The notes under the pieces were generated by a model, which was not told where the DNA came from, searched no databases, and worked only from the letters and a program-made list of their open reading frames with translations. From DYGX01 sp035325905 (GTDB lineage: Bacteria; Chloroflexota; Anaerolineae; Aggregatilineales; Aggregatilineaceae), in the NCBI GenBank assembly GCA_035325905.1, contig DAOKYY010000018.1, positions 1 through 56,036 on the forward strand: a stretch of DNA of 56,036 bases, read 5' to 3'. This document shows positions 1 to 8,244 of this stretch, one piece after another. Within the stretch, counting starts at the first letter, position 1, and every line of letters starts with the position of its first letter. The translations under genes were made by a program, and so were the position numbers.

Positions 1-75
1 GGTTCAACGCGCGCATCGCATGTGCCAATGACTTTCGATAGTTTACATAGCGGTTAGCCCGTTCCCGCGCCTGGC

Positions 76-1026
76 TCACATCGCGAGCGTCAGCGCCAGC
101 AGCGCGTCCGGGCTGCCCAGCAGCGGACCGCGCACCATCCGCACGCGGGTATGCACGATCCGCATCCCGGCGTCGAGCATCGCCCGCAGCAGCGGGCTTT
201 GCTGCGCGTTGACCGGCAGCACAAACCCCGCTTTGCCGCGCTGGAGCGCGTACAGCTGCATCTCGGCCAGAAAGCGCGGCCAGTCGCGGGCGGCGCGCGG
301 CAGGCAGGCCGCCGCCTCGACCGTCAGATACGCCTGGATGTTGTACTGGCGGCGCGGCGCGTGACGCAGCGCGGCAAAGCACACCGGATACCCCGCGTCG
401 TCGCGCCAGATCAGCGTCTCACCCGCGTCTTCGCGGCGCAGCCAGCGCGCCGCCGGGGTCGGGTCCAGCCCCGGCACGAGCGCCTCACCAATCGCGCGCA
501 GCGCGCCGTCCTCGCCGGTCCAGATCGTCCAGCGCGCCTCGCGGGCTGGCGGGGGAGCGCCCTGACAGAGGAACGTCAGGCGGCGCGGCTCCAGCCCCAG
601 CCGGGTGTAGAGCGCCAGGTTGCGGCCGCTGTCCGGCATGGTTTCGAGCGCGTGGATCGTGCACCCGGCCTGGTCGAGCAGCTTCAGCCCGGCGGCGACC
701 AGCGCCCGTCCCAAGCCTAACCCCTGGCGGTCCGGCGCGACGCCGAGCGTGCCCAGCCAGCCGAGCGACCCCCAGGCGTGCGTGAAGCAGTAACCGACCA
801 CGCGTCCGCGCGGCGCTTCGAGCACCACGCCGGGGAAAGGCCGCTCGAAGGCTGCCGCCATGTTCTCGGCGGTGCGCAGGCGAAGCCCCCCGGACAGCTC
901 GCCGCGCTCGCGCCGCACCCGCTCGAAGGCGTCGCGGTCGATCTGGCGCACCAGCTCGCGATCGTCCGGCTCGATAGGCCGGGTGTAGTGCGGAAAGCCC
1001 TCGTCGCTCCGGGCGCGCTGCGCCAT
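76..1026 (-). CDS. GNAT family N-acetyltransferase (tandem GNAT fold)
   Basis: This 316-residue protein is predicted to transfer an acetyl group from acetyl-CoA to an unknown amine. The N-terminal half (about residues 18-150) is a recognisable GNAT domain: the acetyl-CoA pyrophosphate loop reads GVAPDRQGLGLGRAL, followed by the typical ALYTRLGLEP segment of motif B. The C-terminal half (about 165-310) has no intact acetyl-CoA loop and looks like a second, degenerate GNAT fold, as in many ~300-residue tandem GNATs. It is the last gene of the long minus-strand nucleoside operon, starting only 12 bases after the stop of the PfkB-type kinase upstream. That spacing argues for co-transcription, but not for a specific substrate. 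The family call is firm; the substrate is unknown. Confidence 0.85.
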   Translation of the reverse strand: MAQRARSDEGFPHYTRPIEPDDRELVRQIDRDAFERVRRERGELSGGLRLRTAENMAAAFERPFPGVVLEAPRGRVVGYCFTHAWGSLGWLGTLGVAPDRQGLGLGRALVAAGLKLLDQAGCTIHALETMPDSGRNLALYTRLGLEPRRLTFLCQGAPPPAREARWTIWTGEDGALRAIGEALVPGLDPTPAARWLRREDAGETLIWRDDAGYPVCFAALRHAPRRQYNIQAYLTVEAAACLPRAARDWPRFLAEMQLYALQRGKAGFVLPVNAQQSPLLRAMLDAGMRIVHTRVRMVRGPLLGSPDALLALTLAM

Positions 1027-1038
1027 CCTGTGCCGCTC

Positions 1039-1971
1039 CTAGCGCACCACTTCGAGCCGGTCCGCCAGCGCGCGGGCGCGCGCGTCGCGCTGCGCCATGT
1101 AGTCGGCGGGCGGATCGGCCACGCCAGTCACTTCCAGCGCGAACGAGGCCGCGACCGCGCCGTACACTGAGGCTTGAGCCAGGTCGCCCGTTTGGCGCCA
1201 GCCGACCAGGAACGCGCCGCAGTACGTGTTGCCCGCGCCAGTCTGATCGACGATCTCTTCCACCGGGACGACCGGCACGCGCAACAGGTCCGGGTCGCTC
1301 TGCCGCCCGGCGATCGACCCTCGCTCGCCCATGCGTAGCGCCGCGACCTTAGCCCCATCGTCGAGCATGGCGCGGACGAGCGCCGCCGGGTCGGAGAAGC
1401 CGTAGACCGCCTGCGCCTCCAGCCAGTTGGGCGAGACGATGTCCACCAGCGGCAACGCGGCGCGGAAGGTGGCGGCGTACTCCGGCGCCATGAAGTGCTG
1501 GATCGGCTCCCACAGCACGGTGGCGTCGGGCAGCGCCGCGCGCCACGGCGCGATCTCACCGTCGCGCAGCAGGTGCACGCCGCGCGCTCCGCGATACCAC
1601 GTGGGCAGGGCGTCGAGGCTCGGCCCGTAGAGAAACGGCTCCAGCTCGTCCACGCGGAAAATTTCCGTGCGGCGGCCATCCCACTCGAACAACTGCCAGG
1701 CGCGCGCCTGGGGCAGGCTCAGCCACTGCATCCCGCCCAGGTCGAAGTCGCGCTCCAGGCGGCGGCGCGCTTCTTCAGGCAAGTCGCGCCCGGCGCACGA
1801 CACGAGACCGGGCCGCTGGCCCCAGATGACCATCCCAGCGGCGGCATGGGTCACGCCGCCGCCCAGCACGCCCATCGTCGTCCGCCCATCGGGCAAGACG
1901 ATGTCGTCGATGATGATCCCGCCGACGCAGAGATAGTCCGGCGTATAGTCCGGTGGCTTAGGCTGGGCCAA
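1039..1971 (-). CDS. PfkB-type sugar kinase paralogue with GAGN motif
   Basis: A 310-residue PfkB/ribokinase-superfamily protein, expected to be a cytoplasmic ATP-dependent kinase of a sugar or nucleoside. The N-terminus carries GIIIDDIVLPDGRTTMGVLGGG, the substrate-binding strand and Gly-Gly motif of the family. Near the C-terminus (about residue 245) the anion-hole motif reads QTGAGNTYCGAF, where ordinary PfkB kinases have DTxGAGD; the Asp that normally acts as catalytic base is therefore Asn. The gene at 3233-4189 has the same N-terminal signature and the same Asn, so the two form a distinct paralogous pair. It resembles the MAK32-like branch of the superfamily as I remember it. It starts 15 bases after the SIS-domain gene, inside the nucleoside operon. 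The fold is secure; whether it phosphorylates anything is open. Confidence 0.82.
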   Translation of the reverse strand: MAQPKPPDYTPDYLCVGGIIIDDIVLPDGRTTMGVLGGGVTHAAAGMVIWGQRPGLVSCAGRDLPEEARRRLERDFDLGGMQWLSLPQARAWQLFEWDGRRTEIFRVDELEPFLYGPSLDALPTWYRGARGVHLLRDGEIAPWRAALPDATVLWEPIQHFMAPEYAATFRAALPLVDIVSPNWLEAQAVYGFSDPAALVRAMLDDGAKVAALRMGERGSIAGRQSDPDLLRVPVVPVEEIVDQTGAGNTYCGAFLVGWRQTGDLAQASVYGAVAASFALEVTGVADPPADYMAQRDARARALADRLEVVR

Positions 1972-1986
1972 CGGGGCCTCCCCGGC

Positions 1987-3147
1987 TCAGCGCCGGACGC
2001 TGTCCTGAATCTGGCTGTCGCGGATACGGCTGGCGCCGTCGGCCCAATCGACCGTGCGCCCGCCGCCCATGTTGCGGAAGTAGTCGGCTCCGATCGCCGC
2101 CGCGCGCTCCGCCGCCAGCAACTCGCCCGGCACGCTGTAGACGATGGGCGCGAACGCCTCCGCTACCCTGCCGTGCACCGGCAGGACGTGATCGAGGTAG
2201 GCGCTGATCGCTTGCTCGCCCTCCGGCAGCACACCGATTGTGCGCCGGCCAATCGCCTGAGCCGCGCGCGCGGCTTCTTCCATGCGCGAGGCGTCGCGGT
2301 CGGCGGCGCTGATGAAGACGGTCGGCGTGTCGGCGCGCGCGCCGAAATACTGGATGTGCGTCCATTCCTCGGTTTCCTGGGCCGAGGCCGGGTCGCCGCT
2401 GGCTTCCATCATCTTGGCCGCGCTGAACATCGCCACGCCGTAGAGCGGCCCGGCGCCCACGTAGACGAACTCCGGGATGTCGGCCCAGCGCGCCATCAGG
2501 TCATGGGCAACCGGCTCGCAGGCCGCGCTCGTCGCCTCAAGCGCGTCCGCCAGCCCGCGTAGCTCGGCGCGATGCGCGTCGGCCTGGGCGGTGGTCAGAT
2601 GGCCGCGCACCTCGCCGATACGGATCGCGGCGCTGTAGAGCGCGACCTGCGACGCCAAATACGAGCGCACGCCCGGCACAACCATCCCCGCTAGCTCGTC
2701 GGGCAGCGGCGGGACGGCGGTTTCAAAGACCTTGTCCGCCGACTGCGCCAGCGTCGTGCCGGGGGCGGTCAGCGCCACGCCGACCGCGCCCGCCTGCCGC
2801 GCCAGCCGCAGCGCCTCAATAGTGCGGCTGACCGCGCCCGACACCGAGACCGCGATCACCAGATTGGTCTGGGGGCCAGTGGCCGGCAGAAAACCGGCCA
2901 CATAGCGGCCAAAGGTCAGCGCGCTGATGGCCTGCGTCGGGACGCCAGCCAGCTGGTGAAACGCCAGCTCCGCGCCGACCGGGGCGTGATAGCTGTCGCC
3001 ACAGCCGACGAGGTACACGCGCTTGACGGAGTGGCACAGCTCAAAGTCGAACGTGGCGCGCGTCGAGGCGTCGAACGGCCCGGCGATATCGCGCAGAAGC
3101 TGCGGCAGCGTATCGATCTGTTGGTGCATGGGCGAACGGTTGGTCAT
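1987..3147 (-). CDS. SIS-domain sugar-phosphate isomerase / GlmS-C-like protein
   Basis: A 386-residue protein with two SIS domains and no glutaminase domain, the architecture of the GlmS C-terminal half, FrlB and AgaS. SIS-1 (about 35-165) contains YLVGCGDSYHAPVG and the phosphate-binding segment SVSGAVSRTIEA; SIS-2 (about 215-350) contains VYVGAGPLYG and the typical ETEEWTHIQYF helix. Such proteins isomerise or deglycate phosphorylated aldoses and amino sugars in the cytosol. Here it lies between two PfkB-type kinases of the nucleoside operon, so an aldose-ketose step on a sugar phosphate released from nucleosides is a reasonable inference. A second Met at residue 7 could also be the start. 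The fold is confident; the exact substrate cannot be read from sequence. Confidence 0.83.
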   Translation of the reverse strand: MTNRSPMHQQIDTLPQLLRDIAGPFDASTRATFDFELCHSVKRVYLVGCGDSYHAPVGAELAFHQLAGVPTQAISALTFGRYVAGFLPATGPQTNLVIAVSVSGAVSRTIEALRLARQAGAVGVALTAPGTTLAQSADKVFETAVPPLPDELAGMVVPGVRSYLASQVALYSAAIRIGEVRGHLTTAQADAHRAELRGLADALEATSAACEPVAHDLMARWADIPEFVYVGAGPLYGVAMFSAAKMMEASGDPASAQETEEWTHIQYFGARADTPTVFISAADRDASRMEEAARAAQAIGRRTIGVLPEGEQAISAYLDHVLPVHGRVAEAFAPIVYSVPGELLAAERAAAIGADYFRNMGGGRTVDWADGASRIRDSQIQDSVRR

Positions 3148-3216
3148 CGTTTGTCATACCTCGGTGAAAGGTGCATCCCGCCGCGCACGCGGCAGGTGTT
3201 CGAAAACCAGGTAGGG

Positions 3217-3232
3217 GCCGCCTGCGGGCGGC
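3217..3232 (-). other. GC-rich hairpin inside the nucleoside operon
   Basis: A perfect 6-bp stem, GCCGCC / GGCGGC, with a 4-base loop lies immediately after the stop codon of the kinase at 3233-4189 and before the SIS gene. No T-run follows on the minus strand, so it is more likely an RNA-stability or pausing element than a full terminator. Confidence 0.4.
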
Positions 3233-4189
3233 TCAGAGATCGCTCAGCTTCAGCGCCGTCCGCCCGGCGCGCGCTTCGTCCAGGCGGCGCGCGTAGTCCG
3301 CCGGGTTGGGCAGGCTGGGCGGCAGCCCGATCTGCTCGATCAGGTACGAGGCGACGACGCTGGCGTGGCAGGCGGCCTCGTCGATGCCATCGCGCAGCCG
3401 GGCGACCAGCGCGCCGCAAAACGCATTCCCCGCGCCGACGACATCTGTCACGGCCGTCTCGATCGCCGGGACGTGCACGCCGCGCCCTTCGGGCAGGTTC
3501 CACACGTCCGCGCCATCAGCGCCGCGCCGGATAGCGAGAACTTGCCCGCCCAGCGCCCGGAATCGCTCCAGGACGGCGCGCGGCTCCTCGGTCCCGGCGA
3601 TTCGCGTCGCCTCATGCCAGTTGGGCGAGAAAATATCGCACGCCGCCAGGATCGCGCGCAGCTTGTCGTCGTCCAGCGGCGCGTCGGGCGCGCGAAACGG
3701 CTCCAGGCTGATCAGCCGGCCCTGCTCGCGAAGCTGCCGCGCGAAGCCGACCCACTCGTCTTCCGAGGGATGGATGCCCCAGTGGAAGGCGTGCGCCGCG
3801 CGATATTCGGGCGGCAGCACGTCCAGGCTGCGGGCGAGCTGCGGGCCGAGCGTTTCGGGCGGCACGCGCCAGGTTTGTATGCGGCGGCCATCCGGCTCAA
3901 TTGTCTGCCAGGCGCGCGGCGTAGGCAGCCCGGTGACACGCACGCCGCGCAGGTCGATCTCGGCGCGGCGCATCGGGCTGAGCGCGCGGTCTTCGAGGTC
4001 CGCCCCGACGCCCGCCACCAGCCCGACCGTCTCGCCGGAGCCGAGCGCGGCGGCCATGCCCCACGCCGTCTGCGGCCCGCCGCCGCCGAGCACGCCCATC
4101 TGCGTGCGGCCTTCGGGGAAGACGATGTCGTCGATGATGATGCCAAAGGTGATATGCTCGATCATACGCGCCCCTGCCTGTGACGCCAC
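3233..4189 (-). CDS. PfkB-type sugar kinase paralogue with GAGN motif
   Basis: A 318-residue PfkB-superfamily protein and close paralogue of 1039-1971. Both carry the block GIIIDDIV-x-P-x-GRT-x-MGVLGGG near the N-terminus, and here too the C-terminal motif reads DVVGAGNAFCGAL, with Asn in place of the usual catalytic-base Asp. An internal Met (start at 4165) begins MIEHITFG and lines up better with the family start, so the first eight residues may not be translated. It lies 51 bases downstream of the canonical PfkB kinase at 4241-5140 and is followed by a short hairpin and the SIS gene. It may be a kinase with altered chemistry or a binding/regulatory protein; sequence alone does not decide. 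Confidence 0.8.
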   Translation of the reverse strand: MASQAGARMIEHITFGIIIDDIVFPEGRTQMGVLGGGGPQTAWGMAAALGSGETVGLVAGVGADLEDRALSPMRRAEIDLRGVRVTGLPTPRAWQTIEPDGRRIQTWRVPPETLGPQLARSLDVLPPEYRAAHAFHWGIHPSEDEWVGFARQLREQGRLISLEPFRAPDAPLDDDKLRAILAACDIFSPNWHEATRIAGTEEPRAVLERFRALGGQVLAIRRGADGADVWNLPEGRGVHVPAIETAVTDVVGAGNAFCGALVARLRDGIDEAACHASVVASYLIEQIGLPPSLPNPADYARRLDEARAGRTALKLSDL

Positions 4190-4240
4190 GCCAGCCGGTC
4201 GCCCCGCGCGGCTACCCAGGTTATAGCATAGCCGCGCCGT

Positions 4241-5140
4241 TCAGCCGGCCAGCAGCGCCTCGATCTCGGCGCGCGTGGGCAAGCCGCCGCGCGCGCCCCG
4301 GTGCTGGACCTTGATCGCCGCCGCCGCGCCCGCGAAGGCCAGCGCCGCCGCCAAGTCCGCGCCGTCCAGCCGCGCCGCGATCAGCGCCGCGTGGAAGCAG
4401 TCGCCCGCGCCGGTCGTGTCGACGGCCTCGACGCGCCGCGCCGGTTGGTGAACGGGTTCCGCCAGGCCGTGCGCCATGCCCCACGCGCCCGCGCTGCCGC
4501 CCGTCATCACGAGCCACTGGCCGGGGCGGACCAGCGCACGCAGGTCCGGCGCGCCGAGTTCTATCAGCGCGCCGCGCTGGACGAAGGCAATGCCGGCCCA
4601 CTCGATCGCCGCGCGCAGGGCCGCCCCGCGCAACGGCACTGCCGACTCCACGTCGAGGGCGAGCAGGCCGCCGCCCGCGCGCGCCGCCTCGGCCAGAGCT
4701 TCGACCCAGGCCGGATCGCGCGGGTAGGTGTACACCACGCGCGATCGCCGCGCCAGCGCGAGATGATCGGCGCTGAGCGGCTGGTGGTAGAGCGGCGATT
4801 CCGGCAGCAGGATCGCGCGCCGCCCGGCGGCGTCGGTGATCACGACGGTAAAGGGCGTCGGCTCGCCCGGCACGCGCACCAGCCCGGCCGGATCGACGCC
4901 CCAGCCGCGAAAGTCTCGCGCCAGCAGATCGGCATCGGAGTCGTCCCCGGCCCAGCCCACATAACCCGCCCGCAAGCCGAGCCGGGCCGCCGCGCAGGTC
5001 GCGTTGGCGATGAAGCCGCCCGGCAGCTTGCCGACCAGCCGCGCCGGGTATTTCTCGTCGGCGATGGGCAGGCGCTCGACCGCGAGCGCGAGATCCATCG
5101 CCAGCCCGCCGACGCCCAGGAAGTCGTAGCGGTCGCTCAT
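4241..5140 (-). CDS. PfkB family carbohydrate/nucleoside kinase (canonical)
   Basis: A 299-residue ribokinase-like enzyme expected to phosphorylate a sugar or nucleoside with ATP. The N-terminus (GVGGLAMDLALAVERLPIADEKY) and the GGFIANATCAAARLG segment match PfkB signature 1, and signature 2 is intact as DTTGAGDCFHAALIA near residue 255, with the catalytic Asp present. This separates it from the two GAGN paralogues downstream. The start at 5140 is preceded by a good Shine-Dalgarno sequence (TTAAGGAG, 5144-5151 on the minus strand). The leader just upstream is an extraordinary AGCAG/CTGCT inverted-repeat tract that could fold over the ribosome site. In context the substrate is probably ribose, a ribonucleoside or a related pentose. 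Confidence 0.88.
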   Translation of the reverse strand: MSDRYDFLGVGGLAMDLALAVERLPIADEKYPARLVGKLPGGFIANATCAAARLGLRAGYVGWAGDDSDADLLARDFRGWGVDPAGLVRVPGEPTPFTVVITDAAGRRAILLPESPLYHQPLSADHLALARRSRVVYTYPRDPAWVEALAEAARAGGGLLALDVESAVPLRGAALRAAIEWAGIAFVQRGALIELGAPDLRALVRPGQWLVMTGGSAGAWGMAHGLAEPVHQPARRVEAVDTTGAGDCFHAALIAARLDGADLAAALAFAGAAAAIKVQHRGARGGLPTRAEIEALLAG

Positions 5141-5150
5141 ACGCTCCTTA

Positions 5151-5289
5151 AGCTAAGAGCAGCAGTAAAGCAGCGGTAAAACAGCTAAAAGCAGCAGTAA
5201 AGCAGCGAAAAGCGACCCATTGCCCTTACTGTTCTTTGCTGCTCTTTTGCTGTCTTTCGCTGTTCTTTTGCTGTTCTTCGCTGCTTTTA
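5151..5289. repeat. AGCAG-rich long imperfect inverted repeat
   Basis: The left half is a purine-rich tract with the 18-base unit AGCAGCAGTAAAGCAGCG repeated exactly at 5158-5175 and 5190-5207. The right half (about 5225-5289) is the approximate reverse complement (CTGCTCTTTTGCTG, GTTCTTCGCTGC). Together they can form a very long imperfect hairpin in the minus-strand transcript, between the stop of the nucleoside hydrolase at 5287 and the ribosome site of the kinase at 5140. The piece GCAGCGAAAAGC recurs at 38511-38522, and GTTCTTCGCTGC (5273-5284) recurs at 54101-54112. Confidence 0.75.
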
Positions 5290-6258
5290 GCGCATCGTCT
5301 GATAGAGCAGGTCTTTCCAGCGTTTCGCGTCGATTTCCCAGCAGACGGTGGTCCACGGCGCGCCTTTTTCGCGGAAGGGCCGCCACATCTCGACGTTGGC
5401 CGTCTCGTGAACCGTCACGCCGATCTGGTCGACGACCGTCATGCCGCGCGTGAAGGTGCCGTCGCACTCCACATCGACATAGTGCTTGCTGCTGCGCGTG
5501 CAGATCGTCGGGTCAATCGCGATCGCCATCGCCACCGGGTCCGGCAGACCCAGGCCGGGGTCGCCCAGCCACTCGCGGTTGGTCGCCAGCGCAGAGAAGT
5601 TGCAGTCCACCGCAAAATGCGACAGCGGCGTGTTGATGACCTCTTTGCAGTAGCGCATGTCTTCGTCGGTCAGGTTCGCCTCGCCGCGACACAGCTCCCA
5701 GCCGACCATCTCAATCGGCAGGCCGGAGCGGAAGCACATCCGCGCCGCCTCTGGGTCGCACCAGATGTTGTATTCGGCGGCGGGGGTGATGTTGCCGACG
5801 GTGCAGGCCGCGCCGCCCATCACCACGCAGCGGCTGACGTTCGCGACGATCTCCGGCGCTTGCGCGATCGCCAGGGCGACGTTCGTCATCGGGCCGAGCG
5901 TGACCAGGATAATGCCGGGGTTGGCCTTGATCGTGTCGATCAGCACCTCGACCGCGTGGCCTGGCGCGACCGGGCGCGTGGTCTGGTAGTTCATGCCGCC
6001 CATGCCGTCCGGCCCGTGGAAGAAGTACGCGCGGTAAACCTCGCGCGTCAGCGGCAGGTCGGCCCCGTTGTAGACCGGCACATCCTTGCCGCACAGCTCA
6101 ACGGTGTAGCGCGCGTTGATGCTGCCCTGCTCGACCGGCATATTGCCGCCGACGACGGTGATCGCCTCGACCTCGATGCCGGGCGTTTGCAGCGCCATCA
6201 TAATCGCGACGGCGTCGTCCGAGGCGGTGTCGGTGTCGATGATCATTTTGCGAGTCAT
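5287..6258 (-). CDS. Nucleoside hydrolase (IUNH family), His-less subgroup
   Basis: A 323-residue inosine-uridine-preferring nucleoside hydrolase homologue that should cleave the N-glycosidic bond of ribonucleosides to free base and ribose in the cytosol. The calcium-binding N-terminal signature is DTDTASDD (D8, D10, D14, D15); the TLGPMTNVALA segment and the AAEYNIWCDPEAA block are also present. At the position where classical members have His-Asp (HDxxA), this protein has LPDPVAMA, so the Asp ligand is kept but the active-site His is replaced by Pro; the plus-strand homologue at 17215 shares this. It lies 43 bases downstream of the second nucleoside hydrolase in the operon. Confidence 0.9.
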   Translation of the reverse strand: MTRKMIIDTDTASDDAVAIMMALQTPGIEVEAITVVGGNMPVEQGSINARYTVELCGKDVPVYNGADLPLTREVYRAYFFHGPDGMGGMNYQTTRPVAPGHAVEVLIDTIKANPGIILVTLGPMTNVALAIAQAPEIVANVSRCVVMGGAACTVGNITPAAEYNIWCDPEAARMCFRSGLPIEMVGWELCRGEANLTDEDMRYCKEVINTPLSHFAVDCNFSALATNREWLGDPGLGLPDPVAMAIAIDPTICTRSSKHYVDVECDGTFTRGMTVVDQIGVTVHETANVEMWRPFREKGAPWTTVCWEIDAKRWKDLLYQTMR

Positions 6259-6301
6259 TCAGGTTTGCTCCAGTTTTCTCGTTGCTTACGTGTCACTTCG
6301 G

Positions 6302-7264
6302 CTATGCAGGTTGCGTCAGCCGCTTCGTCTCCAGCGCCATCAGTCGCGCGGCGTCCACGCCGACGCAGACGTTGACCGGCGGGCGGTTGCGCCACGCCGC
6401 CGGAAGGTATTCGTCGCCCGTCCCGATCGCGGGCCAGGTTTTGCCCCGGCTGAAGCCCTGCGTCTCGACGCGCAGCGGCCACTGTTTCGTCTCGAACAGC
6501 GCCGGGTCGATTACGTAGGCGACGGCGGACGAGTCGTGCACATAGATGCCGCGCATAGCCGGATTGACCTTCTCGAAGTAGGCCCGATAGTGCGGCAGGA
6601 TGCGCGCGATGTGCCGCGCCAGCGGGTCCGCCGACGCCTCGTAGCGCGCGATATGCTCTGGCGTCAGGTTGACCTTGTGCGTCACGTCCAGGCCGACCAT
6701 CGTCACCGGCCAGCCCGCGCCGAACACCACGTCCGCCGCTTCCGGGTCGTTATGGATGTTCGCTTCGGCGGCAGGCGTCGCGTTGCCGGGGCAGAGCGCG
6801 TTGCCGCCCATCAGCACGACTTCCTTCACGTTCTGCGCGATGCGCGGCTCCAGCCGCACGGCGAGCGCGATGTTGGTGAGCGGGCCAAGCGGCACCAGCG
6901 TGACCTCGCCCGGCGCGGCCATGATCTGCTCGATGATGAACGCCGCCGCCGTCTGCTCGATGGCCTGCGTCTGGGGCGCGGGCAGAGCGACATTTCCCTG
7001 GCCGTCGTCGCCGTGCACGAACGGGACCGGCCCCTTGAATGGCCCGGCGAGCGGGTCGTCGGCGCCTTTGGCGACCGGGATATCGGTCCGCCCGGCGATT
7101 TCCAGCAGGCGCAGCGCGTTGGTGGTGGCGAGATCGGTCCGCACGTTGCCGAAAATGGTCGTCAGGCCGATCACGTCCAGCTCCGGCGAGCGCAGAGCGA
7201 AGAAAATCGCCATCGTGTCGTCCACGCCGGGGTCGGTGTCGATGATGACTTTCTGTGGAGTCAT
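6302..7264 (-). CDS. Nucleoside hydrolase (IUNH family), classical
   Basis: A 320-residue ribonucleoside hydrolase. The N-terminal motif DTDPGVDD (from residue 9), the PLGPLTNIALA strand, the PAAEANIHNDPEAA block and the canonical HDSSAVAY His-Asp motif near the C-terminus are all intact, so this is the best candidate for a standard purine/pyrimidine nucleosidase in the cluster. The frame stays open upstream to about 7924 inside the neighbouring gene. The true start is the ATG at 7264, because it overlaps the TGA of the pseudouridine-phosphate glycosidase by four bases (ATGA) and begins MTPQKVIIDTD. The overlap implies translational coupling. Hydrolysis of nucleosides next to a C-glycosidase fits a broad nucleoside degradation operon. 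Confidence 0.92.
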   Translation of the reverse strand: MTPQKVIIDTDPGVDDTMAIFFALRSPELDVIGLTTIFGNVRTDLATTNALRLLEIAGRTDIPVAKGADDPLAGPFKGPVPFVHGDDGQGNVALPAPQTQAIEQTAAAFIIEQIMAAPGEVTLVPLGPLTNIALAVRLEPRIAQNVKEVVLMGGNALCPGNATPAAEANIHNDPEAADVVFGAGWPVTMVGLDVTHKVNLTPEHIARYEASADPLARHIARILPHYRAYFEKVNPAMRGIYVHDSSAVAYVIDPALFETKQWPLRVETQGFSRGKTWPAIGTGDEYLPAAWRNRPPVNVCVGVDAARLMALETKRLTQPA

Positions 7265-8205
7265 GCGCCGCCCGCCTGTCGCCGCGCGATGGCGACTGCG
7301 ATCTGGCCGCCGACGCGCGCGTTGTTGACCAGCGCCGCGATGTTCGCCGCCTGCGAGCGCCCGCCGGTCAGCTCCAGCACGCGCGCCAGCACGAACGGCG
7401 TCACGTCCTTGCCGTGGATGCCTCGCTCGTCGGCCTCGCGCGTGGCCTGCTCGATGGCGCGCTCGGCGTCTTCGAGCGGCAGCGCGTCCGCTTCCGGCAC
7501 CGGGACCGTGACCAGCGTGCCGTGCTGCAAGCCGAGCGCGTCCCGCGCGGCGACAATCGCCGCGACCTCGTCCGGCGCGTCCACCCGCTGATCGATCGGC
7601 AGCCCGCTGGAGCGACTGTAGAACGCCGGGAGCGTGTCCGTCTGGTAGCCGAGCACCGGCACGCCCTGGGTTTCGAGCACTTCGAGCGTCAGCGGCAGGT
7701 CGAGGATCGACTTGGCTCCGGCGCAGACGACCGTGATCGGCGTGCGCCCCAGCTCGATCAGGTCCGCCGAGATGTCCTGCGGGTGGCCGCGATGCACGCC
7801 GCCGATTCCGCCGGTGGCGAAGACTTTCAGCCCGGCCAGCTGCGCCGCGATCATCGTCCCGGCGACGGTGGTCGCGCCGTGCTGGCGCAGCCCGACCGCG
7901 ATCGGCAGGTCGCGGCGCGAGCACTTGCGCACCCCTGACTGCCCCAGCGCGGCCAGGTCCTCGATCTGCTGGCGGCTCAGGCCGACGGTGATCTTGCCGT
8001 CGAGCACCGCGATCGTGGCCGGGACGGCGCCCTCAGCCCGGATCGCGTCTTCCATCGCCAGCGCGGTGTTGACGTTGGCCGGATAGGGGAAGCCGTGCGT
8101 GATCAGCGTCGATTCGAGCGCGACCACAGCCTGATACGCCGCCAGCGCGTCGGCCACTTCCGCCGAATAAATCAGGATTTCAGTGCCGTCGATTGTTCTC
8201 GTCAT
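7261..8205 (-). CDS. psuG: Pseudouridine-5'-phosphate glycosidase
   Basis: A 314-residue enzyme that reversibly splits pseudouridine 5'-phosphate into uracil and ribose 5-phosphate, the committed step in pseudouridine breakdown. The family hallmarks are visible: ALESTLITHGFPYPAN with the catalytic Glu, TIAVLDGKITVGL, KCSRRDLP with the conserved Lys, and TVAGTMIAA followed by FATGGIGGVHRG. Its length matches family members. It starts 39 bases after a PfkB kinase that is the natural candidate for pseudouridine kinase, and its stop codon overlaps the start of a nucleoside hydrolase. This pair strongly suggests that the locus recycles RNA-derived nucleosides, including the modified C-nucleoside. 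Confidence 0.95.
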   Translation of the reverse strand: MTRTIDGTEILIYSAEVADALAAYQAVVALESTLITHGFPYPANVNTALAMEDAIRAEGAVPATIAVLDGKITVGLSRQQIEDLAALGQSGVRKCSRRDLPIAVGLRQHGATTVAGTMIAAQLAGLKVFATGGIGGVHRGHPQDISADLIELGRTPITVVCAGAKSILDLPLTLEVLETQGVPVLGYQTDTLPAFYSRSSGLPIDQRVDAPDEVAAIVAARDALGLQHGTLVTVPVPEADALPLEDAERAIEQATREADERGIHGKDVTPFVLARVLELTGGRSQAANIAALVNNARVGGQIAVAIARRQAGGA

Positions 8206-8244
8206 GTCCTCATTTCACCTTTCCGAATAGAAGCGCGCTGCCGG

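Noticed and set aside
1495..2562. A 355-codon open frame on the plus strand
   Set aside because: It crosses the antisense of both a PfkB-type gene and the SIS gene; a real gene would not be opposite two conserved ones.
5151..5289. CRISPR array
   Set aside because: The repeat units are too short and have no spacers of even length; the structure is an inverted repeat, not a direct-repeat array. No cas gene is present.
5153..5467. Small Lys/Ala-rich frame across the AGCAG repeat tract
   Set aside because: The repeated KAAKNSK-like product is only the translation of the repeat and overlaps the nucleoside hydrolase gene; no ribosome site or homology.
6116..7591. A 491-codon open frame on the plus strand
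   Set aside because: It is opposite two nucleoside hydrolase genes with intact DTD and HD motifs; Arg-rich shadow product.
7265..7924. Upstream extension of the classical nucleoside hydrolase (frame open to 7924)
   Set aside because: The extra 220 codons are an out-of-frame reading of psuG. The ATG at 7264 overlapping the psuG stop is the natural start.
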